This document shows, one piece after another, positions 32,858-41,906 of a DNA stretch of 64,000 bases (positions within the stretch are counted from its first letter, which is position 1; each line of letters opens with the position of its first letter). Location: contig NZ_WWNB01000003.1 of NCBI RefSeq assembly GCF_012062845.1, positions 1 through 64,000 on the forward strand, read 5' to 3'. The position numbers were made by a program, and so were the translations under genes. This stretch comes from Halomonas salinarum (GTDB taxonomy: Bacteria > Pseudomonadota > Gammaproteobacteria > Pseudomonadales > Halomonadaceae). The notes under the pieces are model-generated. The model worked only from the letters and a program-made list of their open reading frames with translations. It was not told the origin of the DNA and did no database searches.

Positions 32858-35716
32858 TCAGCTTGCCCGCTCAATCCGGCACAGCGTGCACTTGGTTTCC
32901 TGCATCTGTGTCACGCTGTCGTAGCCATAGGTGGTCGCCGTATTGGCGGCCTCGCCCAGTACGTAGGGTGCGGCGCCTTCCGGATAGCGGTCGTGCAGGT
33001 TTTCACCCTGGAACATGCCGCCAAAGTGGAAAGGCATGAACACCACTTCACGCGCGACGCGCGGTGTGACCATTGCCTTGACCTTGACGCGTCCTCCTTC
33101 TGCGCCTTCGACCCAGACCATTTCGCCATCCTTGATCGCGAGATCATTGGCCAGTGCCGGGTTGATTTCTACGAACATCTCTTGCTGCAGTTCAGCAAGC
33201 CAGGACATGGAGCGAGTTTCTTCGCCACCGCCTTCATACTCGACCAGGCGCCCGGAGGTTAAGATGATCGGATAGCGGCCGGTGACATCCTTCTGCTGAA
33301 TGCTCTTGTAGAGGGTCGGCAGGCGGTAGTGAGAGGCGACATCGTCCCAGGTCGGATAGTCCTGCACTAGGTCGCGCCGGCTGGTATAAAGCGGCTCACG
33401 ATGCTTGGGAATGGGATCCGGGAAGGTCCAGACGTTACAGCGTGCCTTGGCGTTGCCGAACGGTGAACATTCGTGGGCGATCGCCACCCGCTGGATACCG
33501 CCAGAGAGGTCGGTTTTCCAGTTTTTGCCCTCGGCGGCCTGCTTTTCGTCAGCGGTCAGGTCATCCCACCAGCCCAGATCCTTGAGCATGTCGGCAGTGA
33601 ACTCCGGGTAGCCGTCATCCAGATCGGAGCCTTTGCTGAACGAATTGTCGGCCAGTAGTGAGGTGCCATCGCGCTCGATGCCGAAACGCGCGCGGAACGT
33701 CAGGCCACCTTTTGACACCGGTTTGGAGGTATCATAGAGGATAGGTGTACCGGGGTGTCGCATCTCGGCGGTGCCCCAGCAGGGCCATGGCAGACCGTAG
33801 TAGTCTCCATCTGCAGGTCCACCCTCAGCCTTGAGATCGCTAAAGTTAAAGGTGTGCCAGTTCTGCTGGTGCTGCTTGAGTCGTTCCGGGCTCTGGCCGG
33901 TATAACCCACGGTCCACATGCCGTTGTTGAATTCGCGGGTAATGTCTTCGATCAGGGGTTCGGTGCCATTGACGGTAATGTTCTTGAATAGCTCATCGGC
34001 GAAGCCCAGCTTTCGAGACAGCAGGTACATGATCTCGTGGTCAGGCTTGGATTCGAAGCCAGGCTCGATGACCTTGTCGCGCCACTGGATCGAGCGGTTG
34101 GTAGCGGTCACGCTGCCGTAGGTCTCGAACTGGGTACAGGCCGGCAGTAGGTAGACACCGTCGGTACGCCCGTGCATGACGGCGGCAACGGTCGGGTAGG
34201 GGTCGACGATGACCATCATTTCGAGTTGCTGCATGGCCTTCTGCATTTCCGGCCCACGCGTCTGCGAGTTGACGGCATGGCCCCAATAGAACATTGCCTT
34301 CAGCTTGGAGCGCTGGGAAATCTGGTCTTCCTGCTCGAGCACGCCATCGATCCACCGTGAAACGGTGATACCGCTGGAGTACATGGGCTTGCCATCGGTG
34401 TAGTCGGACTGGTCGAAACGGCTCTTCAGCCATTCATAGTCAAGATTCCACACGTCGGCCCAATGTTGCCAGGCGCCTTCGGAAAGGCCGTAATATCCGG
34501 GTAGCGAGTGCGACATCAGCCCCAGATCCGTGGCGCCTTGTACATTGTCGTGACCACGGAAGATATTGGCCCCGCCGCCAGACTTGCCAATGTTGCCGAG
34601 TGCCAGTTCGAGGATGCAGTAGGCACGGGTATTGTTATTGCCGGTAGTGTGCTGGGTACCGCCCATGCACCAGACCACGCAGCCGGGGCGGTTGTCGGCG
34701 AGTGTCTTGGCGGTGTCATACATCACTGCCTCGGGAATGCCGGTGATGTTTTCGACCACATCGGGCGTAAAGGCAGCGACTTCCTCGCGCACCTGATCCA
34801 TGGCATAGACACGCTGGTCGATGTACTCGCTATCTTCCCAGCCGTTCTCGAAAATGTGCCATAACAGGCCCCAGATGAAGGCCACATCCGAGCCAGGGCG
34901 CAGGCGGACGTACTTGTTTGCCTTGGCGGCGGTGCGCGTGAAGCGAGGATCGACAACGATGATCTGGGCCTTGCTGCGCTCCTTGGCCAGCAGGATATGC
35001 TGCATGGCGACAGGGTGAGCTTCGCTGGGGTTCGAGCCGATGAAGATGATCGACTTGCTGTTCTGGAGGTCGTTGAGCGAATTGGTCATCGCCCCGTAGC
35101 CCCAGGTATTGGCTACGCCAGCAACGGTGGTCGAGTGGCAGATGCGTGCCTGATGGTCGGTATTGTTGGTGCCAGCCAGGGCGGCGAACTTGCGAAGCAG
35201 GTAGGCTTGTTCATTGTTGAACTTGGCCGAGCCGAGCCAGTAGATGCTGTCGGGGCTGTAGGTCTCGCTCAGTTCTTGCACCTTGGTACCGATCTCTTCG
35301 ATGGCGTCTTCCCAGGAGAGTCGCTGCCATTCACCGTCGACCAATTTCATCGGATACTTGAGGCGCCGGCTGGAGTGGCCATGCTCGCGAAGGGAGGCGC
35401 CCTTGGCGCAGTGGGCGCCACGGTTGATCGGGTGGTCGAAGGCCGGTTCCTGGTGTGTCCAGATGCCTTCCTGGACCTCAGCATAAACGCCGCAGCCCAC
35501 CGAACAGTGGGAGCAGACGGTACGCTTGGTTTCCACAGGTGAGTCGAGGTATGGCGTCTTGTCGGCGGCATCCGCCGAGCGCACCATCGAATGGCCCATG
35601 AATCCGGCACTGGCGATACCGCCCGTGGCCAGAGCACTGCGCTGCATGAATTGCCGGCGGGAAATACCAAGGCTGCTGGTTGCCTTGGCGGTGTTGGAAG
35701 TACGCGTCAATCGCAT
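32858..35716 (-). CDS. fdhA: formate dehydrogenase catalytic (alpha) subunit
   Basis: Molybdo/tungsto-enzyme of 952 residues that oxidises formate to CO2. A Tat signal is present (SRRQFMQ at 19-25, Ala-rich h-region to about 50). The proximal [4Fe-4S] cluster is C68-x2-C71-x3-C75 with C103. The metal ligand is Cys193 in ARICHSTTVAG, where E. coli FdnG has selenocysteine, so no SECIS is needed. It is followed by His, also expected. MGTD-like binding segments (FIGSNPSEAHPV, CMGGTQHTTGNNN) are seen. Length and layout fit periplasmic FDH of the quinone-linked type. Confidence 0.92.
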   Translation of the reverse strand: MRLTRTSNTAKATSSLGISRRQFMQRSALATGGIASAGFMGHSMVRSADAADKTPYLDSPVETKRTVCSHCSVGCGVYAEVQEGIWTHQEPAFDHPINRGAHCAKGASLREHGHSSRRLKYPMKLVDGEWQRLSWEDAIEEIGTKVQELSETYSPDSIYWLGSAKFNNEQAYLLRKFAALAGTNNTDHQARICHSTTVAGVANTWGYGAMTNSLNDLQNSKSIIFIGSNPSEAHPVAMQHILLAKERSKAQIIVVDPRFTRTAAKANKYVRLRPGSDVAFIWGLLWHIFENGWEDSEYIDQRVYAMDQVREEVAAFTPDVVENITGIPEAVMYDTAKTLADNRPGCVVWCMGGTQHTTGNNNTRAYCILELALGNIGKSGGGANIFRGHDNVQGATDLGLMSHSLPGYYGLSEGAWQHWADVWNLDYEWLKSRFDQSDYTDGKPMYSSGITVSRWIDGVLEQEDQISQRSKLKAMFYWGHAVNSQTRGPEMQKAMQQLEMMVIVDPYPTVAAVMHGRTDGVYLLPACTQFETYGSVTATNRSIQWRDKVIEPGFESKPDHEIMYLLSRKLGFADELFKNITVNGTEPLIEDITREFNNGMWTVGYTGQSPERLKQHQQNWHTFNFSDLKAEGGPADGDYYGLPWPCWGTAEMRHPGTPILYDTSKPVSKGGLTFRARFGIERDGTSLLADNSFSKGSDLDDGYPEFTADMLKDLGWWDDLTADEKQAAEGKNWKTDLSGGIQRVAIAHECSPFGNAKARCNVWTFPDPIPKHREPLYTSRRDLVQDYPTWDDVASHYRLPTLYKSIQQKDVTGRYPIILTSGRLVEYEGGGEETRSMSWLAELQQEMFVEINPALANDLAIKDGEMVWVEGAEGGRVKVKAMVTPRVAREVVFMPFHFGGMFQGENLHDRYPEGAAPYVLGEAANTATTYGYDSVTQMQETKCTLCRIERAS

Positions 35717-35751
35717 GGTGTCGATCCTCTTGGCCGAAAGGGCGGTCCGGG

Positions 35752-35952
35752 TTAGTCGCGCAGGGTGGCGTAGTAACGGCGGATATGGTCGGTCTCTCGA
35801 TAACCACGGGGCTCTTCAGGAGCGGTTGACGGTGTGGTCTTGGCTTGTACCAACGGTACTTGGCCGATCGCGAAGAAAGCGCCAGCTGCAGCAGTGCCAG
35901 TGCCGAGCGTTTTAAAGAAGAGGCGCCGTTGCGGGTTGTGTTGTTGTGTCAT
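35752..35952 (-). CDS. small Tat-signal protein of the formate dehydrogenase operon
   Basis: Protein of 66 residues with a twin-arginine signal (PQRRLFFKTLG, then an Ala/Gly-rich h-region) and a short mature part (ETDHIRRYYATLRD). Proteins of this size and pattern are routinely found just upstream of fdhA in such operons; the role is unproven, perhaps assembly or export. It lies 35 bases before fdhA and is co-directional. Confidence 0.75.
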   Translation of the reverse strand: MTQQHNPQRRLFFKTLGTGTAAAGAFFAIGQVPLVQAKTTPSTAPEEPRGYRETDHIRRYYATLRD

Positions 35953-36014
35953 GTTCTTCTCCTCTGCGGTCCGGCTTCGTTGGCACGGAATCGTTATAAT
36001 TAGTGCTTATCGCT

Positions 36015-36722
36015 TTAGTTATCGGTCACGTCGGGCGTTGGTTGAACGGTATCCTGGTCGGCGGAAACGATCCGGACTGGCTGGCGAGTGGCTTCCTCTG
36101 CCTGATGGCGTTGCTCTTCGCTGATGAAGGCGCTTCCAAGCGCTCCTACATGAGCATAGAACGGGGTATCAACCGCCGCCAAATCGTCGAAACAGCGCTT
36201 TGCCCAGGGAGCGAGATGTGCCATGAAAATCTTCGCGGCTTCCTCGGTTTGGCCTTCGTCGAGCAGCATGGCCATGGTTTCGCAAATGGCGGCGATATGA
36301 TCCTCAGGGTCATGGCAGCCTTCTGAGCGGCTAATCCCGAGACGGCGCAGATCGCGACGCAATGCCACCAGCGGTTCGTCCATCAGGTTGCCTTGCCGGT
36401 ACCAGGAGGCGTAGGGCGTGACGTCTCCCTGGATCACGCCGACCAAGTGACGGAAATGTGCTGACGCGAGTTTCTTTGCGAGTTCCTCTTGTGGTTGTTC
36501 AGCCGCTGAGTGAATCAGCGACGCCCAGCGGTGAGACAAGGTGCTGCCATCGTCCTCTGCATCGAGTTCTGTGAGCCATTCCAGCAACGCCGCTGTGGGC
36601 GGTTCACGGACCAGTCGCGCCAGGATCCGATAGATGTCGGCCCGTAGCGCGTTCATGTCATCGTGAATGTCTTCGCTTGAGCCGTCCTGCTCTGCCGGGG
36701 TCGTCGATGGGGTATCGGTCAT
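36015..36722 (-). CDS. TorD-like molecular chaperone
   Basis: Cytoplasmic helical protein of 235 residues of the TorD/DmsD family, which holds Mo-enzyme precursors before Tat export. The family core is seen as LRADIYRILARLVREPPT at the N-terminus, the YASWYRQGNLMDEP segment and DPEDHIAAICETM, which matches the E(P)xDH motif of the family. N- and C-terminal tails are low-complexity and acidic. It sits between the polyferredoxin and the small Tat gene. Confidence 0.8.
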   Translation of the reverse strand: MTDTPSTTPAEQDGSSEDIHDDMNALRADIYRILARLVREPPTAALLEWLTELDAEDDGSTLSHRWASLIHSAAEQPQEELAKKLASAHFRHLVGVIQGDVTPYASWYRQGNLMDEPLVALRRDLRRLGISRSEGCHDPEDHIAAICETMAMLLDEGQTEEAAKIFMAHLAPWAKRCFDDLAAVDTPFYAHVGALGSAFISEEQRHQAEEATRQPVRIVSADQDTVQPTPDVTDN

Positions 36723-36793
36723 GACGTTTACCTTGTCGTCTAGCGCATTACTAAGACTGTCATCATCAACGATGATGCCACTTGGCGCTTCAA

Positions 36794-38572
36794 CTAGATT
36801 TTCAACTGTGATTCGGGGTCATGGGCCAGGTCCTGCCACACATCCTTGACCCTGCAGTCCTCGCACATTTCCAAGCGCGCCATGGCGTCACCGGCAAAAT
36901 AGGGATGATCCGCGAGCTTGGCCTTGATGCTTGAAATGGTGCTGACGCTGGCGAAAGGCTTGCCGCAACGAATGCAGGGGAAAGCCGCCTCCTCCTTACG
37001 GACCTGGCGGGATGTTCGCTCCGGTGACGCCAGGAAACCCGGAACCAAATGAATGGCATCTTCCGGACAGATCTCTTCGCAGAGTCCGCACTGCACGCAG
37101 TCGGCTTCCCGGAAACTGAGTTCGGGGGATGTCTTGCCCCCGGCGAGTGCCGGTGTTGGACATACCGCAACGCAGCCGAGGCAGAGGGTGCAGGTATCCT
37201 TGTTAACGGCTACATCACCAAAGGGCGCGCCTGCCGGCATGATATGGCGCTGCCCGCTGGGTTGGCCCGTCTCGGCGAGGTAGGCGAGGATGGCATTGAG
37301 CCGGCCGCGCTTGCCTGCATCTGAAGGGGATGTGAATTCCGCTTCAGTGCTGTCTCGCTGGGCAATGGAAGGCAGTAGTGGCGGCGCATCTCGACGCTCG
37401 CTATCGTTAGGGGCAAGAAGACTCAGGCGCCGCGTATCATGGCCGAGTGCCTCAAGCAGCGTAATCGCTTGGTGATACTGATCCTCGATCAACGCCCGCA
37501 GGCTTGCTGGCAAGTGCTCGGTCAATTGAACACGAACTTCAGCTGCTCCGGCGGCGAGTGCTGCAAGCCAGTGGTCTTGTCCCGCTGCGCCGAGTTCCTC
37601 AAGTGGAACGTCCAGAACATGACCAGCGGGCGTAGATTCGCCTGCAAGGAAATCAGCCTCGGCGAAACGTACGACGGCCTCTTTGCCACCGGCTAGTCGA
37701 TAGGCCGCAAGCAAGCGCTCGACGTAGGCTTGTTGATCGACAGGAGGGGGGAGTCGGTACTGAATGGCGCCTGTCGGGCAAGCGCTGGTGCAGCTACCTG
37801 CGCCATGGCAGCGCATCGGATCTATCTCGATCCAGGATTCAATTCGGCCTGACTTTCGTGAGAGGGCATCTGCAGGGCAGACGTCCAGACAACGGGTGCA
37901 TCCTGTCTTGCCGTGGCTATCATGGGCACAAATATCATGATTGATCTGGAAATAACGTGGCTTCGCGAACTCTCCAACCTGTTGTGGGAGATCGCTGATG
38001 GCCTGTTGATACGGCTCTGAGCCCCACCTTGCCGCGGTGTAGCCGGGAGGTGGCAGTTCGAGGGTAAGCGTCGGATGCTCTGCAAGGTCTAGCACCAGGT
38101 CGAAATGAGCACGACCAATGCTTGCCTTGGCAAGATCAATCCCCCCATCTTCATGGGGCAGGGTGAGTGTGAACTGCCCAAGGTAGCCTTCAAGCTGCCA
38201 ATCATGGGCGTAGTGGACCGACAGAAATGTGGTGTCCTCAAGCAATGACGCAAGCTTGGTTTCTTCTTCGAGAGGGGTATCGTTTCCGCTACTCGGGTCA
38301 GCGGTACGGTTTTTGTCAGTAGGACGATGGCCGTCTGCGGATACAGCGGCGATTACCAACAGGGTGATCGACGCTAGACCTTGATTATGCAGCTCACGGG
38401 CTGCATGCCGGCCTGATAGCTCGTCGGCAATGATCAGTAAATGACCATCGCTTGAGTAGGTGACGCTCTCCGGCGTGAGGTTGACGGGCCAGGAGATACG
38501 GGACTGTGCTGTTTCACGGGCGGCCAAGTTGTGATCGGCATCCAGTGATGTAAGGTCGATGCGCTGATTCAT
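36794..38572 (-). CDS. polyferredoxin (4Fe-4S protein) of the formate dehydrogenase operon
   Basis: Protein of 592 residues with several ferredoxin clusters: CTRCLDVCPADAL (near 225), CHGAGSCTSACPTGAI (near 257), CTLCLGCVAVCP (near 463) and CVQCGLCEEICPEDAI (near 494). Further Cys pairs (CIRCGKPF, CEDCRVKDVW) are at the C-terminus. No membrane segment or signal is seen, so it is probably cytoplasmic. It resembles the 4Fe-4S proteins near DUF3305/DUF3306 genes in FDH loci. Likely an electron shuttle or assembly factor; substrate unknown. First gene of the minus-strand FDH operon if the promoter at 38.6 kb is real. Confidence 0.78.
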   Translation of the reverse strand: MNQRIDLTSLDADHNLAARETAQSRISWPVNLTPESVTYSSDGHLLIIADELSGRHAARELHNQGLASITLLVIAAVSADGHRPTDKNRTADPSSGNDTPLEEETKLASLLEDTTFLSVHYAHDWQLEGYLGQFTLTLPHEDGGIDLAKASIGRAHFDLVLDLAEHPTLTLELPPPGYTAARWGSEPYQQAISDLPQQVGEFAKPRYFQINHDICAHDSHGKTGCTRCLDVCPADALSRKSGRIESWIEIDPMRCHGAGSCTSACPTGAIQYRLPPPVDQQAYVERLLAAYRLAGGKEAVVRFAEADFLAGESTPAGHVLDVPLEELGAAGQDHWLAALAAGAAEVRVQLTEHLPASLRALIEDQYHQAITLLEALGHDTRRLSLLAPNDSERRDAPPLLPSIAQRDSTEAEFTSPSDAGKRGRLNAILAYLAETGQPSGQRHIMPAGAPFGDVAVNKDTCTLCLGCVAVCPTPALAGGKTSPELSFREADCVQCGLCEEICPEDAIHLVPGFLASPERTSRQVRKEEAAFPCIRCGKPFASVSTISSIKAKLADHPYFAGDAMARLEMCEDCRVKDVWQDLAHDPESQLKI

Positions 38573-38630
38573 GTGGCCTCAACGGTCAGGGACAGAATTC
38601 TTTAATTAATCTTCGTCATTCAGTGAGATT

Positions 38631-38660
38631 GGCGCCAATGCACATTGGTCTATATTGGGC
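38631..38660. promoter_or_regulatory. possible operator upstream of the FDH operon
   Basis: CCAATG CA CATTGG (38635-38648) is an inverted repeat inside a wider, looser one (GGCGCCAAT and ATTGGGCGC). It lies about 60 bases upstream of the polyferredoxin start in an A/T-rich promoter-like region. A regulator cannot be named. Confidence 0.35.
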
Positions 38661-38743
38661 GCTAATTTAACTATCGATTTAATAGCTATGATCTATTCTT
38701 GTTTTTGTTGAGATAATTTACTATTTGGACATTACATGTCGTT

Positions 38744-39322
38744 TTACACGCTGGTAGATGAGTTAGCGCCGGGCTTGGGTGGTTCACTCGTCTCTTCGTC
38801 TGGAGCCGTTGTTTTATTAGCGTCATTAGTCTCAGCTAGGTCTTGGTTCTGACTCTCCGGAGCATCTGATGACTCTTGGGCATGCTGATCTGCCTGCTCG
38901 GTGCTGTCTTCCTTCTCAGCGTGTTGATGTGTCCATTGACGTAGGCGATCCGCAACCTCTTGAGAGAGATTCTTGAGTTGTCGGTAATCGTCGTCGTAGT
39001 CGTTGAGCCCGTCACGATGGTGATAGTGATCCGCTGCAAACATCCGTTTCAGCGCACGGCGACGGATCTCACGGCTTACACCATCGCCCAGGTAGGCAGT
39101 CAGATTGCTGTTTGGCGGTAGGGTGTCAGGATCAGGAAGCTCATCGACAGGCACCTGCAACGTCGTATCGTCTGTCTCAGATGACGATACTGTCTGTCCT
39201 TCGATGGGGATGTCATGAACGGCCAGCTCATCTTCTTTCAACGAAGAAGAGGTGTCGGGAGTCTGCTGATCATCCGGTTCCAGTCCGCGTTTTCGTTGCG
39301 ACCAGCGTGAGAAGCGAGTCAT
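38744..39322 (-). CDS. DUF3306 family protein
   Basis: Soluble protein of 192 residues. The conserved core is SNLTAYLGDGVSREIRRRAL and KRMFAADHYHHRDGLNDYDDDY. The rest is low-complexity (Glu/Asp/Ser/Pro-rich tails). DUF3306 genes are regularly next to DUF3305 and FDH genes; function unknown. It overlaps the DUF3305 gene by 4 bases (ATGA). It may belong to a small separate operon upstream of the polyferredoxin. Confidence 0.75.
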   Translation of the reverse strand: MTRFSRWSQRKRGLEPDDQQTPDTSSSLKEDELAVHDIPIEGQTVSSSETDDTTLQVPVDELPDPDTLPPNSNLTAYLGDGVSREIRRRALKRMFAADHYHHRDGLNDYDDDYRQLKNLSQEVADRLRQWTHQHAEKEDSTEQADQHAQESSDAPESQNQDLAETNDANKTTAPDEETSEPPKPGANSSTSV

Positions 39323-39801
39323 GTCTGATTCTCCTGAGCGCGCCCCGCGCCCTTGCGTTTTTTCTTGCGGCCTTCAACGGGGGCCTCTCCATGATGAGAG
39401 AGATAGGCTTCAAGCCACAGCTGAATGGCTTCTGGCATCGCCACCTCAAGAACCTGCTGTTCGCCATCCAGCCAGCTGGCGGCAACCTCTTGACTGGCGG
39501 TCAAGGCAGTGGGGGTCGGCGTTTGCCCTGAGAATCCTGCGCGTACGAACAAGCGAGGCGTCGGTGATTCGAGGTTGAATCTGTAAGCCGCTCGTTCGGT
39601 CATGTATAGCTGAAGTGCAAGAACCTCAGGCCCGCTAGCACCGGGCGCCAGGTCGTGGATATGCCACTGGGTCGAAGTGTAGCCCTTGATGCTCTTATGT
39701 TCGGGAACGAGGCTAAAACTAAGCTGCTTGCGACTGATGGGGCCGGGCGTATCGGGAGCGGTCATGGCGTGGCTACTCGCGTCAGGACGTCTTTGAAACA
39801 T
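39319..39801 (-). CDS. DUF3305 family protein
   Basis: Soluble protein of 160 residues with a conserved N-terminal half (VPEHKSIKGYTSTQWHIHDLAPG, then ALQLYMTERAAYRFNLESPTP) and a basic C-terminal tail (GRKKKRKGAG). Function unknown; it accompanies DUF3306 in FDH loci. The first ATG at 39801 is chosen; an ATG 12 codons in (39765) is possible. Confidence 0.73.
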   Translation of the reverse strand: MFQRRPDASSHAMTAPDTPGPISRKQLSFSLVPEHKSIKGYTSTQWHIHDLAPGASGPEVLALQLYMTERAAYRFNLESPTPRLFVRAGFSGQTPTPTALTASQEVAASWLDGEQQVLEVAMPEAIQLWLEAYLSHHGEAPVEGRKKKRKGAGRAQENQT

Positions 39802-39993
39802 CTGAAAGCGCTATGTCTAGTCTGACAAGGTGCGGCTAGCGCGGTTCGTCAAAGATGGATAGGAGATAAAGACAGTAAGCGCCTCGAATGCAATGATGGT
39901 CAATATGGTGCAGTTAACGCTGGCCTCATTGAATTAACGCGCGGCGCCACCCAAGCGGTTGTGGTTGCCGTGCCTGTCGCCAAGGAGCGATGC
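39802..39993. other. divergent intergenic region between DUF3305 and fdhD
   Basis: About 190 bases without a gene. It must hold promoters for both directions; no clear operator is visible. Confidence 0.35.
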
Positions 39994-40839
39994 ATGTGTT
40001 CGTTACGTCTTAGTCATGCCCGTCTGCCGGCAACGCTTGAAATAAATGTCCATGACGAGTTCGGAGAGCTGCGTCGGCAGGCTATATCGGCCGAGCGCTC
40101 GCTTACCGTCTACCTCAACAAGCGCGAAATTGTCACGCTGATGACATTGGGGGCTGATCCAGAAGCTCTGGTGGTGGGCTATCTGCGTAATCAGGGGCTG
40201 GTGCCTGAGCAGGACGATTTGGAGACTGTACATGTCGACTGGGATGTCGAGGCGGCGGCAGTCGTCAGTCGTCGAGCGCCTGAAGACCTGGAAGAACGCC
40301 TCGGGCAGCGCACCGTGACGACCGGTTGCGGGCAGGGAACCGTTTTCGGTCGATTGCTCGATGCAGTCGGTCTCGCGCCTGTGCCAAGTACACAACTGAG
40401 GCAGTCCTCGTTATATGCGCTGCTCGAGAACCTCGGGGCCTATAATGAAACCTACAAGAGTGCCGGCGCAGTGCATGGCTGTGCGCTTTGCTGTCAGGAT
40501 CAGGTGCTCGATTTCGTTGAGGATGTCGGGCGTCACAATGCCGTCGATACTCTGGCTGGCCGTCAATGGCTCAGCGAGTATCCCAATGAAACGTCTGCGG
40601 ATATTTTCTATACCACCGGCAGGCTGACCTCCGAGATGGTCCTGAAGGTTGCCCAGATGGGGATCGGTATTCTGGTGTCGCGTTCGGGGATGACCCAGAA
40701 GGGGGTCGAGCTGGCCGAGCGTTTCGGGGTCATGCTGATTGCCCGTGCCAAGGGGCGTCACTTTCAGGCTGTCAATTCGAGCGAGCGCTTGATCTATGAC
40801 GCCATCCCGGCAAAGCGTCCCGGCGACCGCAAGTCATAG
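39994..40839 (+). CDS. fdhD: formate dehydrogenase accessory sulfurtransferase FdhD
   Basis: Protein of 281 residues that delivers sulfur from IscS to the Mo-cofactor, needed for active formate dehydrogenase. The loop Cys pair is seen as GCALC (CxxC, near 165), and TTGCGQGTVF and DVGRHNAVDTLAG are family signatures. I chose ATG 39994 because AAGGAG precedes it by 6 bases; a GTG at 39961 is possible. It is divergent from the DUF3305 gene but clearly serves the FDH island. Confidence 0.88.
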   Translation: MCSLRLSHARLPATLEINVHDEFGELRRQAISAERSLTVYLNKREIVTLMTLGADPEALVVGYLRNQGLVPEQDDLETVHVDWDVEAAAVVSRRAPEDLEERLGQRTVTTGCGQGTVFGRLLDAVGLAPVPSTQLRQSSLYALLENLGAYNETYKSAGAVHGCALCCQDQVLDFVEDVGRHNAVDTLAGRQWLSEYPNETSADIFYTTGRLTSEMVLKVAQMGIGILVSRSGMTQKGVELAERFGVMLIARAKGRHFQAVNSSERLIYDAIPAKRPGDRKS

Positions 40840-41000
40840 CGCCTGCTGGAGACTGCCTGTTTGGCGCCGCTCCATGGCGGTGATGCGTATTGATGGGCCG
40901 CATTTGCGATATGCCACCCAGTGCATGGATGAAGTCATGAAGCGTGAGCTTTGCGGCGGCGATCATACACCGAGACGTTGAACGGCTCTGATATCGTGAT

Positions 41001-41051
41001 CACAGTAAAACGCCCCGACACAGTTCATCTGCGCCGGGGCGTTTTACTGTG
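41001..41051. terminator. long bidirectional terminator
   Basis: CACAGTAAAACGCCCCG and its complement form a perfect 17-base stem with a 17-base loop. A and T runs on either side of the G/C core fit termination in both directions, between the convergent fdhD and XRE-cupin genes. Confidence 0.85.
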
Positions 41052-41067
41052 AGGCCAAGCTATTGTT

Positions 41068-41700
41068 CTAGCTTGAGTTGCTACGCGTGCAGACGGACAG
41101 CACAACGGCATCTTCGTCGCTGATGGACACCAGCGCATGCCCCATGTCGCTGTCGAAGTAGATACTGTCGCCATGCTCCAGTCGTAAAGGCTCGTAAAAC
41201 TCGGTGTAGAGTAGGATTCCCCCCTTGAGGACGATCAGAAATTCCTCGCCATCGTGGCGCACCCATTCGCTGAATTCGCTGAAAGCTCGGGCACGGACGA
41301 TGGTCTTGAAGGGGATCATATGCTTCTGGGCCAGTTGCCATGACAGAAGCTCATGCTCGTAAGTGGGTGTCGGATGTTGCTGGCCGTCACCGGCTCGGGT
41401 CAGGTCACGCCTGCCAAGGGTTCGGCTCTGGGGTTTGGGCTGCTTGAGTAACTGTGGCAGGTCAATGTCGAGCCCGTTGATAAGCTTCTGAACGGCGGTG
41501 AAAGTCGGGGAGATGTGATCATTTTCGATCTTGGACAAGGTCGAGCGAGCCAGGCCCGTTCGCTTGCTGACATCTTCCAGCGTCCAGCGATTGGACAGTC
41601 GGATTTCCTTGAGTCGCTCCCCAAGCTGCAGTGGCTCGACAAAAGCCTTACGGCCTGACGTGATCTGCAGGGCGGCGGTTTGGTCGTTATTGGCGCTCAT
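41068..41700 (-). CDS. XRE-family regulator with cupin domain
   Basis: Transcription regulator of 210 residues. The N-terminal HTH (about 24-80) has SNRWTLEDVSKRTGLARSTL and SKIENDHISPTFTAVQKL. The C-terminal cupin (about 115-205) has VRHDGEEFLIVLKGGILLYTE and LRLEHGDSIYFDSDMGHAL, and its His/Glu pattern suggests a small-molecule or metal site. It resembles PuuR/SutR-type regulators. A perfect inverted repeat (GGAAAC/GTTTCC) sits just upstream and may be its own operator. Target pathway unknown. Confidence 0.78.
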   Translation of the reverse strand: MSANNDQTAALQITSGRKAFVEPLQLGERLKEIRLSNRWTLEDVSKRTGLARSTLSKIENDHISPTFTAVQKLINGLDIDLPQLLKQPKPQSRTLGRRDLTRAGDGQQHPTPTYEHELLSWQLAQKHMIPFKTIVRARAFSEFSEWVRHDGEEFLIVLKGGILLYTEFYEPLRLEHGDSIYFDSDMGHALVSISDEDAVVLSVCTRSNSS

Positions 41701-41714
41701 TGTTTTTTCACTAT

Positions 41715-41731
41715 CGGAAACTTAGTTTCCG
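41715..41731. promoter_or_regulatory. palindrome in the XRE-cupin promoter
   Basis: CGGAAACTTAGTTTCCG has 7-base arms around a 3-base centre and lies 15 bases upstream of the regulator's start codon. Probably an autoregulatory operator. Confidence 0.55.
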
Positions 41732-41906
41732 CTAGGCTATCACAGCATGCCCCGCTGAGAGGGCGCTTTTTTTTACCCTCCGTCACGTCTCCTGGTCTCG
41801 GCTAACGGTCTCATTTACATGGAGTTGCTATGAATGACCCCTGTATCGAGGTGGGGCAGCATTTCCTTGGCCCTGGAAACACATGACGCATAGGGTTCGG
41901 TAGCAG
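41732..41906. other. intergenic, nothing recognised
   Basis: No gene is visible between the regulator and the convergent-side end of the deacetylase gene. The minus-strand promoter of the regulator probably lies here. Confidence 0.3.
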
